This document shows, piece after piece, positions 39,093 through 47,535 of a DNA stretch of 64,000 nt. Below the pieces are notes generated by a model that saw nothing but the letters and a program-made list of their open reading frames with translations, did not search any database and had not been told where the DNA came from. Every line of letters starts with the position of its first letter. The stretch's first letter is position 1. The position numbers and the translations under genes were made by a program. The DNA comes from Archaeoglobaceae archaeon. Lineage in GTDB: Archaea > Halobacteriota > Archaeoglobi > Archaeoglobales > Archaeoglobaceae. The DNA lies in NCBI GenBank assembly GCA_025059545.1, contig JANXDJ010000001.1, positions 18,528-82,527 on the forward strand. Direction: 5' to 3'.

Positions 39093-40523
39093 ATGGTAAA
39101 GATCGTTGATCTTACGATGAGAGATGGACATCAATCTCTATTGGCTACAAGAATGCGGACAAGGGATATACTCCCGATCCTTGAGAAGTTCGATTCTGCG
39201 GGCATATATTCCTTTGAAGTCTGGGGAGGGGCAACTTTTGACGTTTGTCATCGATTTCTAAACGAGAACCCGTGGGAGAGGCTTAAGGAGATAAGGAAGA
39301 GAGTGAAGAATACGCTTTTACAGATGCTTTTGCGTGGGCAAAATCTCGTTGGTTATCGCAACTATCCTGATGATCTCGTTGAAAAATTTGTAAAAAAGAC
39401 GATTGAATGCGGGCTCGATGTTTTTAGAATTTTTGATGCCTTAAATGATGTTAGGAATCTTATCGCTCCGATCAAATTTGCGAAAAAGCATAAGGCCAAT
39501 CATGTCCAGGGAACGATCTGCTATACGATCTCTCCAGTGCACACGATTGAGAAATACGTTGAGACTGCAAAACAGTTAGCTGAGCTCGAAGTGGACTCGA
39601 TCTGCATCAAAGACATGGCAGGACTACTTTCACCAAAAATGGCAAATGATCTTGTTAGGGCATTGAAGAAGGAAGTTAAACTTCCAATTAATGTTCACTC
39701 ACATTACACAAGTGGAATGGCTTCAATGGCTTTGCTAAAGGCTGTTGAAGCTGGAGCAGACATGATCGACACCTGCATGTCTCCACTTGCCTGTGGAACC
39801 TCTCATCCCCCAACTGAGAGCATTGTTTTCGCCCTTGAAGAGCTTGGATATAAGACTGGCGTTAAACTCGACGTCTTACTTGAAGTCAGAGATTATTTCA
39901 TGAAGATCAGAGAAAAATATGCTGGCTATCTGGATCCGCTTTCAACAATTCCCGACACAAATGTTCTCGTTTATCAGATTCCCGGTGGGATGTTTTCGAA
40001 CATGATCTCACAGCTGAAAGAGCAGAATGCTCTTGAAAAGCTTCCTGACGTTTTAAAGGAAGTCCCGAAGGTTAGAGAAGATCTTGGCTATCCACCACTC
40101 GTTACTCCGACGAGCCAAATTGTTGGAGTTCAGGCGGTTCTGAATGTGCTCATGGGAGAAAGATATAAGGTGGTAACTAAGGAGACAAAAGATCTTGTGA
40201 AGGGGATGTATGGTAAAACTCCCGCACCGATCAAAGAGGAGATCGTGAAGAAAATACTGGGCAACGAAAAGCCAATAGATTGCAGACCTGCGGATCTGCT
40301 TGAGCCCGAATTCGAGAAGAGAAAGAAAGAGCTTATTGAAAAAGGTATTGAGGCGAGCGATGAAAATGTGCTAATCTACGCTTTGTTCCCACAAACTGGA
40401 CTTCAGTTCCTGATGAAGCAAACAAAAGAGGAACCATTCCCATCTACTGCAAAGAAAGTTGAAGGTAGCTTTGAAGTTGTTGTAGATGGAGCTAAGTATT
40501 CCGTTAGTGTTAAGTCAACCTAA
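39093..40523 (+). CDS. pycB: Pyruvate carboxylase subunit B / oxaloacetate decarboxylase alpha, lacking biotinyl domain
   Basis: 476 residues. A carboxyltransferase TIM barrel with TMRDGHQSLLATRMRT, VFRIFDALNDVRN, CIKDMAGLL and the metal motif NVHSHYTSGMA, followed by a PYC-OADA domain. The protein stops about residue 476, shortly after EVVVDGAKYSV. It has no AMKM biotinylation motif, so a separate biotinyl carrier is needed. pycA is 20 kb away at 18053. Direction (pyruvate carboxylation or oxaloacetate decarboxylation) cannot be told from sequence. There is no membrane partner nearby, which favours carboxylation. Confidence 0.88.
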   Translation: MVKIVDLTMRDGHQSLLATRMRTRDILPILEKFDSAGIYSFEVWGGATFDVCHRFLNENPWERLKEIRKRVKNTLLQMLLRGQNLVGYRNYPDDLVEKFVKKTIECGLDVFRIFDALNDVRNLIAPIKFAKKHKANHVQGTICYTISPVHTIEKYVETAKQLAELEVDSICIKDMAGLLSPKMANDLVRALKKEVKLPINVHSHYTSGMASMALLKAVEAGADMIDTCMSPLACGTSHPPTESIVFALEELGYKTGVKLDVLLEVRDYFMKIREKYAGYLDPLSTIPDTNVLVYQIPGGMFSNMISQLKEQNALEKLPDVLKEVPKVREDLGYPPLVTPTSQIVGVQAVLNVLMGERYKVVTKETKDLVKGMYGKTPAPIKEEIVKKILGNEKPIDCRPADLLEPEFEKRKKELIEKGIEASDENVLIYALFPQTGLQFLMKQTKEEPFPSTAKKVEGSFEVVVDGAKYSVSVKST

Positions 40524-40607
40524 GAATTCTAATTTTTTACAAAAAATTAAATTATCAGCTTTTTCAAGAGTAAAGATTTTATAGAACAAATACAATAGGA
40601 TTTAGAA

Positions 40608-41021
40608 ATGAGGCGTGAAGCTGAACTATGGTTTAAATCTGCTGAAGAGGATTTAGAGGATGCAAGAGCATTTATGTCGAGTAAGAGATATTTTAGAACT
40701 GCTTTTTTTGCTCAGCAATCTGTAGAAAAAGTTCTGAAAGCGCTTTTTATTGAATTGGCAAGAGAAGAACCGCCAAAAATCCACAGTATAACCGAGTTAT
40801 ACAGATCTCTTGGAGATAAAACTAAATTCCGAATTCCAAGAGATCTTGAGGAACAGATCTTCATTTTGAACAAATATTACACGATCTCAAGATATCCGGA
40901 CGCTGCAAATGGTTTGCCCTCGGAAAGTGTTGATAGGATTGAAGCAGAAAGAACTTTAAAAATTGCTGAAGAAGTTTTTAATTATGCAAGAGCCTTTATT
41001 GGAGATAAAAAAGAAAGCTGA
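40608..41021 (+). CDS. HEPN-domain protein paired with a MNT nucleotidyltransferase
   Basis: 137 residues, four-helix HEPN fold. Helix 1 WFKSAEEDLEDARAF and helix 2 FRTAFFAQQSVEKVLKALF are typical, as is the YYTISRYPDAANG motif of the COG2250-type subgroup. I do not see the RNase R-x4-6-H motif. It overlaps the following MNT gene, forming the HEPN-MNT pair known as a toxin-antitoxin or RNA-directed module. TATA-like agattttatag lies about 25-30 bases upstream of the ATG. Confidence 0.82.
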   Translation: MRREAELWFKSAEEDLEDARAFMSSKRYFRTAFFAQQSVEKVLKALFIELAREEPPKIHSITELYRSLGDKTKFRIPRDLEEQIFILNKYYTISRYPDAANGLPSESVDRIEAERTLKIAEEVFNYARAFIGDKKES

Positions 41022-41310
41022 AGTCTTAAAAGTTGAATTGGAAAAAATTGGCTTTAAAGTTAGCTCAATTTACCTATTCGGCAGTTATGCTAAAGGAGAC
41101 TGGCTTAAAACGAGCGATATAGATTTAGCAGTAGTTTCCGATGACTTCAGGAGTCTGAAATTCCTCGAAAGACTCGACATAGTTAATAAGATCATCTGGG
41201 ATAAAAGAATTGGAAATGTAGAAATTCTGCCTTTAACAAGAGAAGAAGTGGAAAAAAATGAATCCATTGTTTTGAGAGATGCAAAAAAGTATTGGTTAAA
41301 GCTCATTTAA
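40984..41310 (+). CDS. Minimal nucleotidyltransferase (MNT) of a HEPN-MNT pair
   Basis: 108 residues from ATG 40984. The active-site motif YLFGSYAKGDWLKTSDIDLAVV has GS-x10-D-x-D spacing, so it is probably catalytic. In characterised pairs the MNT partner AMPylates and silences the HEPN toxin. Here the first 38 bases overlap the HEPN gene in another frame. The substrate residue in the partner (Tyr in RX4HXY) is not evident, so silencing by that route is doubtful. Confidence 0.82.
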   Translation: MQEPLLEIKKKAEVLKVELEKIGFKVSSIYLFGSYAKGDWLKTSDIDLAVVSDDFRSLKFLERLDIVNKIIWDKRIGNVEILPLTREEVEKNESIVLRDAKKYWLKLI

Positions 41311-41389
41311 TTTTAGAATTGCTTCTACAACGAGATTTGAATCTTTCTTGAGAAATTAAAATATTTAAAGCCTAGTGTATAGTATTGTT

Positions 41390-42112
41390 ATGGAAGAGTT
41401 TTCCGAAGCGGAGATCGTTGCGGAAAGTCCATCGCTCAAGAATCCAGTAATTCTTACAAGCTTTCCCGGAATAGGTCTTGTTGGGACAATAGCTACTGCT
41501 TATTTCATAACCGAGCTTCAGCTAGAAAATATTGGCGTTATGGGATCTAAAATGCTTCCTCCAGTAGCTACGCTTTACGAAGGGATAGTTCTACCTCCTA
41601 TAAGGATCTACCAATCCAGAGAAATGAACTTCCTTCTGATCCATTCAGACGTTCCAATAATTCCGCAAATAGCTTATGGGATAAGCAAGGTGATCGTTGA
41701 CTGGGCGTTGGAGATTAAAGCTCACCGTATTTTCTCTCTCGCTGGAATAGCAACCTTTGAAGACAAAAAGAGAGTCTTTGGAGCGGTTACACATAGGGAT
41801 CTGATTGAAGAGATAAAAGATCATGTTGAGATCTTCAAAACTGGCACGATCTCAGGAGTTGCGGGTAGCATTTTAAATGAATGCGTAGCAGTCAAATTCC
41901 CGGGCATTGCTTTGCTTGGAGAAACTTCTGGATTCAATCCAGATCCAAGAGCTTCGGCAAATTTGATTAGAGCACTGAACAAGATCCTTGGCTGGAATAT
42001 AAGTGTTGAGAAACTGCTTCAAGAAGCGGAGTTCATCGAGGCGCAGATGCAGAAGCTCGCTCAACAAGCTGTGCAGGAAGTAAAGAAGGAGGAATTTCCG
42101 ATGTATGGGTGA
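41390..42112 (+). CDS. PAC2-family protein (proteasome-assembly-chaperone-like)
   Basis: 240 residues from ATG 41390. An alpha/beta PAC2 domain with PVILTSFPGIGLVGTIA at the N-terminus, a central VPIIPQIAYGISKVIVDWA and a glycine-rich IALLGETSGFNPDPRA block. The C-terminal helix EFIEAQMQKLAQQAVQEV can mediate oligomerisation. Related archaeal PbaA/PbaB proteins resemble proteasome assembly chaperones. A proteasome function here is inference. The GTG at 41375 is less likely because TATA aaatatttaaag (41359-41370) is about 25 bases from ATG 41390. Confidence 0.85.
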   Translation: MEEFSEAEIVAESPSLKNPVILTSFPGIGLVGTIATAYFITELQLENIGVMGSKMLPPVATLYEGIVLPPIRIYQSREMNFLLIHSDVPIIPQIAYGISKVIVDWALEIKAHRIFSLAGIATFEDKKRVFGAVTHRDLIEEIKDHVEIFKTGTISGVAGSILNECVAVKFPGIALLGETSGFNPDPRASANLIRALNKILGWNISVEKLLQEAEFIEAQMQKLAQQAVQEVKKEEFPMYG

Positions 42113-42506
42113 GAGAATGAGATGCTACGTGCTTAGCGGAATAGCTAAAGGAACACTTGAAGACCTCGTTAGAAGAAACATAAGAACGATCGAACTTCGC
42201 AGTGCCCATAACGTTGCAACCGCATTGAAAGTTAACCTTGGAGACTGCGTCTTTCTGACTTATTCCAGAATTGGGGACTTGGAAAGAGGAATTAGCGGTA
42301 TAATTGCGGAAGTTAACGGAAAAGAAGTAATTCAACAGTCTCTTTTTTACTCATCTCCACATTACATCGAGGAGAACGAGATGGCAGTGGTTAGATTGAA
42401 GCTGAATCCAAAAGGGATCGGTAGGATTATTCAAATAAAAACAGGGGACTTGCTTGAGGCAATAGAGGCGGAAGTCGTTGAGCTAACACATTTTACCGCT
42501 TGGTAG
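42105..42506 (+). CDS. DUF473 family protein
   Basis: 133 residues, soluble, beta-rich. The RNIRTIELRSAHNVATAL and GDCVFLTYS segments fit the archaeal family DUF473, of unknown function. Two starts are possible, 42105 with GGAGG eight bases upstream, or ATG 42117 after GGGTGAG. It overlaps the PAC2 gene by eight bases and is convergent with endonuclease V (14-base overlap). Confidence 0.7.
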   Translation: MGERMRCYVLSGIAKGTLEDLVRRNIRTIELRSAHNVATALKVNLGDCVFLTYSRIGDLERGISGIIAEVNGKEVIQQSLFYSSPHYIEENEMAVVRLKLNPKGIGRIIQIKTGDLLEAIEAEVVELTHFTAW

Positions 42507-43140
42507 CAAAAAACATCGCTCTCTTTAGTTCTTGACCAAATTCATGTGCTATTTTTATTGGAAGTGGCAATTTACCTTTCATGCAAATTTTTACAATCTC
42601 TAAAGCTGTTTCTGGAGATATAAAGCTCCCAGGAGAGATGTAAATTTCTTTACAGTTTTTACAGCCTTTTATGGCATAACCTATTACCCTATGAGCGTCT
42701 TTTATAGCTCTAACATCTCCATTGCCCTCAATTTCGCCAAAAAGCCTCTTTTTTGTTATACCCACAGCTGGTGTCTCTGTTTTAACCGCTATGTAGGTTG
42801 CAAGACCGCATTTCCTTGGATGAGCTATTCCGCTTCCATCTACTATTATAATTGTATTCTCCGAAATAAGCTCTTTAACCGCATTAACCGCTGGATCCCC
42901 TTCACGAAACATCAGATAGCCGGGGATGTAAGGGAATTTTACCTCATCAAGGGAAAAATTTCTTCCAATTTCCTTTAGTTCTGGAAAATTGAACTTAACA
43001 GCACAAGATAAGATTTTATCTTCAATAAAGGTCTGATCTACTCCTATTACATGCTTTATTTCATCAATCCTGTATCTATCCCTTAAATCAACTTTCTCTG
43101 CAATCTTAAGCTGAATCTCTTTTAATTCCTGAATGTTCAT
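42493..43140 (-). CDS. nfi: Endonuclease V
   Basis: 215 residues from ATG 43140. It nicks DNA or RNA near inosine formed by adenine deamination. The RNase H-like site is complete: Asp35 in IGVDQTF, Glu in the PYIPGYLMFRE wedge motif, and Asp in IIVDGSGIAHPRKCG. VGITKKRLFG is also conserved. The ATG overlaps the stop of the HDAC-like gene (ATGA), so these two are co-translated. Deamination repair is expected to matter at high temperature. Confidence 0.94.
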   Translation of the reverse strand: MNIQELKEIQLKIAEKVDLRDRYRIDEIKHVIGVDQTFIEDKILSCAVKFNFPELKEIGRNFSLDEVKFPYIPGYLMFREGDPAVNAVKELISENTIIIVDGSGIAHPRKCGLATYIAVKTETPAVGITKKRLFGEIEGNGDVRAIKDAHRVIGYAIKGCKNCKEIYISPGSFISPETALEIVKICMKGKLPLPIKIAHEFGQELKRAMFFATKR

Positions 43141-44216
43141 CTGAAGCACTTCCAGAACTTCGAATGAACTTTTTTAACCTCCTCAATATTTGTTTTTAGC
43201 TTTGTTATCGCTGCAGTCTTTTTTCTCCATATAAGTTCCGCAAGATAATTCTCAGGCTCTCTTATTGCAGAAATGTCGAAACCAGCCATTGCAGAAATTA
43301 TCCCAAGATTCGTATATGGCAATGCTGCTTCAACGCTATATCCTCCTTCGAGAGTGGCAACAACTCTGCCATCACAGATTTCCTCTGAAATCCCGATGCA
43401 CCATTTGAACATCTCCGCATAACCCATCGCTGTCAAAGCCAAGCCAGTAAGTTGATCTGTGAAATGTGCATCAAGTCCAGCGGAAATTGCTATGAATTCT
43501 GGCTCAAATTCGAGCGTTAATGGTTCTATTATATCCTCGATTACCATTTTATATCCTTCGTCTCCTGTTCCGGGTGGTAGAGGAATGTTTACTGTATATC
43601 CCGCCCCCTCTCCTTCTCCACACTCCTGTGGATAACCAGTGCCCGGATATAGGGGAATTTGATGTGTAGAGATGAAAAGAACTCTATTGTCGCTGTAAAA
43701 TGCCTCTTGCGTTCCATCGCCATGGTGAGCGTCCCAGTCAAGGATTAGAACTCTTTTAATTCCTTTCTTCAAAAGCCATTTTACCATGACTGCAATGTTG
43801 TTTATATAGCAAAAACCCGCTCCTGTATGCGGTTTAGCATGATGCCCTGGTGGGCGAACCATTGCAAATGCGTTGTCAACTTCTCCCTCCAGAACTGCTT
43901 TAGCCCCTCTTATTGCTCCACCAGCAGCAAGCAAAGCCTTTTCAAAGACGCCTATTGGGATATTCGTGTCCATATCTATTACTCCGCCCCTCTTGCTCTC
44001 CTCTCTCAGAAAACCAATATATTCCTTTGTGTGCACTTCAAGCACATCTTCGATGCTCGCTTCAGTTGGCTCAAGAAGTCTAATCTCCGTAGAATCGAAT
44101 ATGCCCTCCTCTTTAAGCTGGTCTATTGTATAAGCTAACCTCTCTTTTCTCTCTGGATGTATAGGACTCTGTTCATGCTCGAGATAAACTGGATGAAACA
44201 CGATCCCAGTTACCAT
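43137..44216 (-). CDS. Histone-deacetylase-family hydrolase (acetoin-utilisation / acetylpolyamine type)
   Basis: 359 residues. The arginase/deacetylase fold has the charge-relay pair RPPGHHA, zinc ligands Asp162 and His164 in LDWDAHHGDGTQ and the third Asp in SAGLDAHFTD. A Tyr-containing LEGGYS loop is at the expected place. Archaeal members may deacetylate polyamines, small molecules or proteins such as Alba. The true substrate is unknown. It leads the operon ending in endonuclease V. Confidence 0.92.
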   Translation of the reverse strand: MVTGIVFHPVYLEHEQSPIHPERKERLAYTIDQLKEEGIFDSTEIRLLEPTEASIEDVLEVHTKEYIGFLREESKRGGVIDMDTNIPIGVFEKALLAAGGAIRGAKAVLEGEVDNAFAMVRPPGHHAKPHTGAGFCYINNIAVMVKWLLKKGIKRVLILDWDAHHGDGTQEAFYSDNRVLFISTHQIPLYPGTGYPQECGEGEGAGYTVNIPLPPGTGDEGYKMVIEDIIEPLTLEFEPEFIAISAGLDAHFTDQLTGLALTAMGYAEMFKWCIGISEEICDGRVVATLEGGYSVEAALPYTNLGIISAMAGFDISAIREPENYLAELIWRKKTAAITKLKTNIEEVKKVHSKFWKCFR

Positions 44217-44370
44217 TAGCTTAAGTTCCTGAAAGAATATTAAAATTTTACTAAATAAAGAACTGACATAGTTTCCGTTTCAGCTTTTGATTTTTTGATT
44301 TATGATTTAAGATTAATTGATTTGGAAATCATAGAAAGCTTTAAATCCTGCTCAAGAGATCAAGTTATTT

Positions 44371-44631
44371 ATGGATGAGTTTGATTTTTTGGATGAGGAG
44401 GAAGAGGAACTCATTGAAGGAGAAGACGGTGTGAAACTTGCTGAAATTTACAAACTCACTATGAAGCTTTTAAGATTGCTGGAAGAGTTAAAAAGTGTTG
44501 AATTGAAAGAATCCGCGTCTCTCATGCTAATAAGGGAGCTCATTGGAGAAGATAAAGTTCTCTTAGGTCTTGCCTCTAAAATGCTCCAAGATATAAGCCT
44601 AAACTTCAACGGAGAAGACTACGTTAGTTAA
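44371..44631 (+). CDS. Small acidic hypothetical protein
   Basis: 86 residues. A strongly acidic N-terminus (MDEFDFLDEEEEELIEGEDG) is followed by two or three amphipathic helices rich in Leu (LTMKLLRLLEELKSVELKE). The family is not recognised. TATA-like agctttaaatcc about 30 bases upstream supports transcription. Its 3' end overlaps the stop of the convergent flippase-like gene by 8 bases. An acidic tail plus helix bundle would suit a protein-binding adaptor; that is speculation. Confidence 0.55.
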   Translation: MDEFDFLDEEEEELIEGEDGVKLAEIYKLTMKLLRLLEELKSVELKESASLMLIRELIGEDKVLLGLASKMLQDISLNFNGEDYVS

Positions 44632-45601
44632 AAAATTTTTTAAAAGCTCTTGCATTTAGTGTTATAGCTCCAAAGATTATGTTTAGATGATAAGTAATAA
44701 GCCTCCAAACCGCCACAAGAGAACCCAAAATACTCAAATCCACAAAATTGGAGTATAGATAAGCCATACTTGTCTCTACAATACCACTACTGCCCGGGGT
44801 AAGCGGAATTAGTGATATAACGACGATTATTAGCTGAGAAGTATAAGAAATAAGAAAATGGGGGTCCTGGCTGAAAGAGAGCAGAATTAATGAGGGTATA
44901 AAGAAGGTTGCACTCCACATCAATGCGGTCATTGTGAAAAGTATTAATAAGTATATTGGGTCAGAAAGCAACTTCAAAGATCCTTCTCGGAAATTTTTCA
45001 GCTCAATCTCAATCCTATCAGTAATCTTTCGTCTCTTAAAGATCCTATTCGCCAACTTTGAGAACCTTTGTATGCTTCTCTCATCTTTAAAGATCGAATA
45101 CAGGAAGTAGAGAAAAAAAATGAAGACCAATATGAAAATGATTGCAACCCTATAGCCGAGCTCAGTTGCAAAGCCAGTAAAGATCAGAAATATTGGGAGA
45201 GCAAGAATGAAGAAAATCGAATCAAGCACTCTCTCAGTTATGACCACAAAGGTGCTTTTTCCCAACGCCATTCCCTTATCTGAGAGCATCTTGATCCTCA
45301 CTGGCTCTCCCCCCGCGGATGAAGGAGTAATTGCTGCAAAGAACATACTATTCAGAGTGATCTCAACTGAACTTGAGTAGGAAACGTTAATTTGAAGATA
45401 CTTCGAGATCATATTAAGTCTAAGAGCCCACAAAAGCCAGAAAATAACCTGAAATATGACAGCCAGTAATAAAAAGGCGAAATTTACTCTGCTCAAGAGT
45501 TCCCAAGTTAAACTCGTCTCAGTAATTTTGAATATGACCATAGTCGTGACCAAGCTTATTAAAATTCCAAGCAAAGCCGATCTCAAGCCTTTCAAACCCA
45601 A
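44624..45601 (-). CDS. Flippase-like membrane protein (UPF0104 / LPG synthase TM family)
   Basis: 325 residues, seven or eight membrane helices. The conserved cytoplasmic block NSMFFAAITPSSAGGEPVRIKML and the late LIPLTPGSSGIVETSMAYLY define the family (TIGR00374 type). Bacterial relatives form the membrane half of lysyl-phosphatidylglycerol synthase. Archaeal ones are uncharacterised and may move lipids or lipid-linked glycans. It is third in the S6e-methyltransferase-flippase operon. Confidence 0.85.
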   Translation of the reverse strand: MGLKGLRSALLGILISLVTTMVIFKITETSLTWELLSRVNFAFLLLAVIFQVIFWLLWALRLNMISKYLQINVSYSSSVEITLNSMFFAAITPSSAGGEPVRIKMLSDKGMALGKSTFVVITERVLDSIFFILALPIFLIFTGFATELGYRVAIIFILVFIFFLYFLYSIFKDERSIQRFSKLANRIFKRRKITDRIEIELKNFREGSLKLLSDPIYLLILFTMTALMWSATFFIPSLILLSFSQDPHFLISYTSQLIIVVISLIPLTPGSSGIVETSMAYLYSNFVDLSILGSLVAVWRLITYHLNIIFGAITLNARAFKKFFN

Positions 45602-45634
45602 CCCCTTGCTTAGATCTATTCAGGGTTTTTAAAT

Positions 45635-46249
45635 TTATGGAACTTCCCCAGAAATTATAACCACGAGCTTGCTCCAGAAACTGTAAGGACCCATCTCAAC
45701 ATAATCTATACTTTTAAGTCTGGCCTTTTTGAACCAGTCCACACACTGCTCGGTTGATGGAAAGAGCATGACTCTCTCCGCAAACTTTCTCGCTAAAACA
45801 TTGTTTGGTCTTCTTGGTGCGAGAATTACCACCTTTCCACCACTTTTTGTAACTCTCACCATCTCAGAAATTCCTTTTAAAGGATTTGGCCAATACTCTA
45901 TGCTTCCCGCAGAAATTGAGGAATCAAAGATCTTATCTTTAAAAGGCAAGTTTTCAGCATCTCCGAGAAAGAAATTAGCACTTAATTTTCTTTTAGCTTT
46001 TTCTATCTGCTCTGCAGTCAGATCTATACAAAAAATTCTTTCTCGAGGAACTTTTTTTGCTATGCCGAGCGTAGTAAAACCAGTTCCACATCCAACCTCT
46101 AAAACAAGGCTATTTTTGTCAATTTCAGCCATTTCAACAACTTTTTCGCGCATCTCTTCAGAATAAAATATTGGATTAACGTAGTCGTAGATTTTGGAAA
46201 AATATCTATAAAATCTCTGTGCTCGATGCTTGTGATCAAGAAGAGCCAT
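45635..46249 (-). CDS. SAM-dependent methyltransferase resembling plant VTE3 (MPBQ/MSBQ methyltransferase)
   Basis: 204 residues, class I Rossmann methyltransferase. SAM motif I is VLEVGCGTGFTTLGIAKKV; acidic motif II is CIDLTAEQ; GDAENLPF and SAGSIEYWPNPLKGI follow. The last motif, together with MLFPSTEQCVDWFKKA, closely matches plant VTE3, which methylates prenylated hydroquinones. Plants are thought to have obtained VTE3 from archaea. Archaeoglobales use menaquinone-type quinones, so ring methylation of a quinone is a reasonable role (inference). It begins immediately after the S6e stop and precedes a flippase-like gene. Confidence 0.82.
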   Translation of the reverse strand: MALLDHKHRAQRFYRYFSKIYDYVNPIFYSEEMREKVVEMAEIDKNSLVLEVGCGTGFTTLGIAKKVPRERIFCIDLTAEQIEKAKRKLSANFFLGDAENLPFKDKIFDSSISAGSIEYWPNPLKGISEMVRVTKSGGKVVILAPRRPNNVLARKFAERVMLFPSTEQCVDWFKKARLKSIDYVEMGPYSFWSKLVVIISGEVP

Positions 46250-46627
46250 TTACTTTATTATCTCCTCAAGTGGAACTTTTCCGTGCTTTAAGACTTTCAG
46301 ATTTATCTGTAGAAGATCTTTTGAAATAACTCTACCTCTTACAATCTTCCTCTTTCTAAGTCCTGGCTCTTTCGGCTCGAATCCAATTCCACCGGATAGC
46401 AGAATTCTTTTTCGAACCGCACCAGGAATGTCAGGACGCATTGGAAAACCGTCTTTATCTGAACCGCCAGTGATTTCAAGTTCATAGTCTGGTGGCAGAT
46501 CCAATATTGTCCCACTGATAGTCTCGCCTATCTGCTTTCCTATCAATCTGTTTGCATTGGCTCCGCTAACAACTTTCTGGTAAGCTTTGCCAGTTTTTGG
46601 ATCTGAGACGACTACCTTAAATTCCAT
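46250..46627 (-). CDS. rps6e: 30S ribosomal protein S6e
   Basis: 125 residues from ATG 46627, the normal archaeal length. It starts MEFKVVVSDPKTGKAYQ and carries LIGKQIGETI, LEITGGSDKDGFPMRPDI and RKRKIVRGRVIS, all typical eS6. The frame is open upstream to 46930 but that part lies antisense to the USP gene and is not homologous. The methyltransferase ATG follows its stop codon with no gap. Confidence 0.96.
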   Translation of the reverse strand: MEFKVVVSDPKTGKAYQKVVSGANANRLIGKQIGETISGTILDLPPDYELEITGGSDKDGFPMRPDIPGAVRKRILLSGGIGFEPKEPGLRKRKIVRGRVISKDLLQINLKVLKHGKVPLEEIIK

Positions 46628-46677
46628 GGCATTGCTTTTTTCGAAATGTTTATAAGCATTGCTACTCCGCTGGAAGT

Positions 46678-47535
46678 ATGGTGGCGCTTGAAAGAATGTT
46701 ATTCCCAACAGATTTCTCTCCATACAGCATGATTGTAACTGAGTTTTTAGAGGACTTAAAAAATGCTGGAGTGAGAGAAGTAGGTGTCCTCTTTGTCGTA
46801 AACACTGCAAGACTGAGTTCAGTAAGTGGTGGTTTTGACCTCGGGAGATATATAGAACTTGAAGAGAAAAGAGCTGAGGAAGAAATTCCAAATCTCTTAG
46901 ATAAGATCGAAAAAGCAGGCTTAAAGGCAAAGGTAACTAAGCCGTTTCCATCTGGAAACCCGGTTAATGAGATCGTAAAAGTCTCAAAGTCCTACGATTT
47001 CATTTCCATAGGTGCACGAGGGAGGGGAATATTCAAAGAAATTCTTCTTGGAAGCGTTTCAGAAGGTGTTGCAAGAAAATCTGAAATTCCAGTTTACATT
47101 TTCAAGTCAAGAACTGAGATCTCAGAGAGCGGGGTGAAATGCTACAAACCATGCGAGCATCTATTCAATAAAATTCTCGTAGCATACGATTTCTCTAAGC
47201 AATCTCAGAAGGCTTTAGGGTATGCGAGTGAAATTGCAAAGAAAACTCGCGGCGAGATCATTCTGCTTCATGTCGATGAAGACGAAAAGTGCAAGAGAGA
47301 CGATCTGAAAGCGGTAGCTGAAGACCTCAGAGCAAAGGGGTTGAATGTAAAAGAGCTAAAAGCTTCTGGATCACCTTCAAAGGTGATAATATCAACACAA
47401 ACAGAAATGAAGGCTACAACGATCTTCTTAGGCTCGAGAGGAATAAGTTTGCCAAGATCCTTGGTGGGCGGCAGTGTATCCGATCCAGTTATTAGGATAA
47501 GTGAAGTGCCTGTGTTTGTTTCAAAGGGGACTTAA
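46678..47535 (+). CDS. Tandem universal stress protein (two UspA domains)
   Basis: 285 residues. Domain 1 spans about 1-145 and domain 2 about 160-285. Each has the nucleotide-binding strand (MLFPTDFSPYS; ILVAYDFSKQS) and a terminal G-x2-G-x9-G(S) loop (GARGRGIFKEILLGSVSE; GSRGISLPRSLVGGSVSD), so ATP binding is likely. Function is unknown beyond stress association. It diverges from S6e across 50 bases with a TATA at atgtttataag. Its stop overlaps leuD by one base. Confidence 0.9.
   Translation: MVALERMLFPTDFSPYSMIVTEFLEDLKNAGVREVGVLFVVNTARLSSVSGGFDLGRYIELEEKRAEEEIPNLLDKIEKAGLKAKVTKPFPSGNPVNEIVKVSKSYDFISIGARGRGIFKEILLGSVSEGVARKSEIPVYIFKSRTEISESGVKCYKPCEHLFNKILVAYDFSKQSQKALGYASEIAKKTRGEIILLHVDEDEKCKRDDLKAVAEDLRAKGLNVKELKASGSPSKVIISTQTEMKATTIFLGSRGISLPRSLVGGSVSDPVIRISEVPVFVSKGT

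Noticed and set aside
40608..41310. Calling the HEPN-MNT pair an active toxin-antitoxin system
   Set aside because: The RNase motif and AMPylation motif are not visible in the HEPN protein, so only the domain pair is reported.
46629..46663. Direct repeat GCATTGCT in the S6e/USP intergenic region
   Set aside because: Two copies of eight bases, 27 apart, not matched at other promoters in the window and without symmetry; too weak to call.
46628..46930. A 101-codon open extension upstream of S6e
   Set aside because: It runs antisense through the USP gene and is rich in Leu, Gln and Ser with no eS6 similarity; the true start is 46627.
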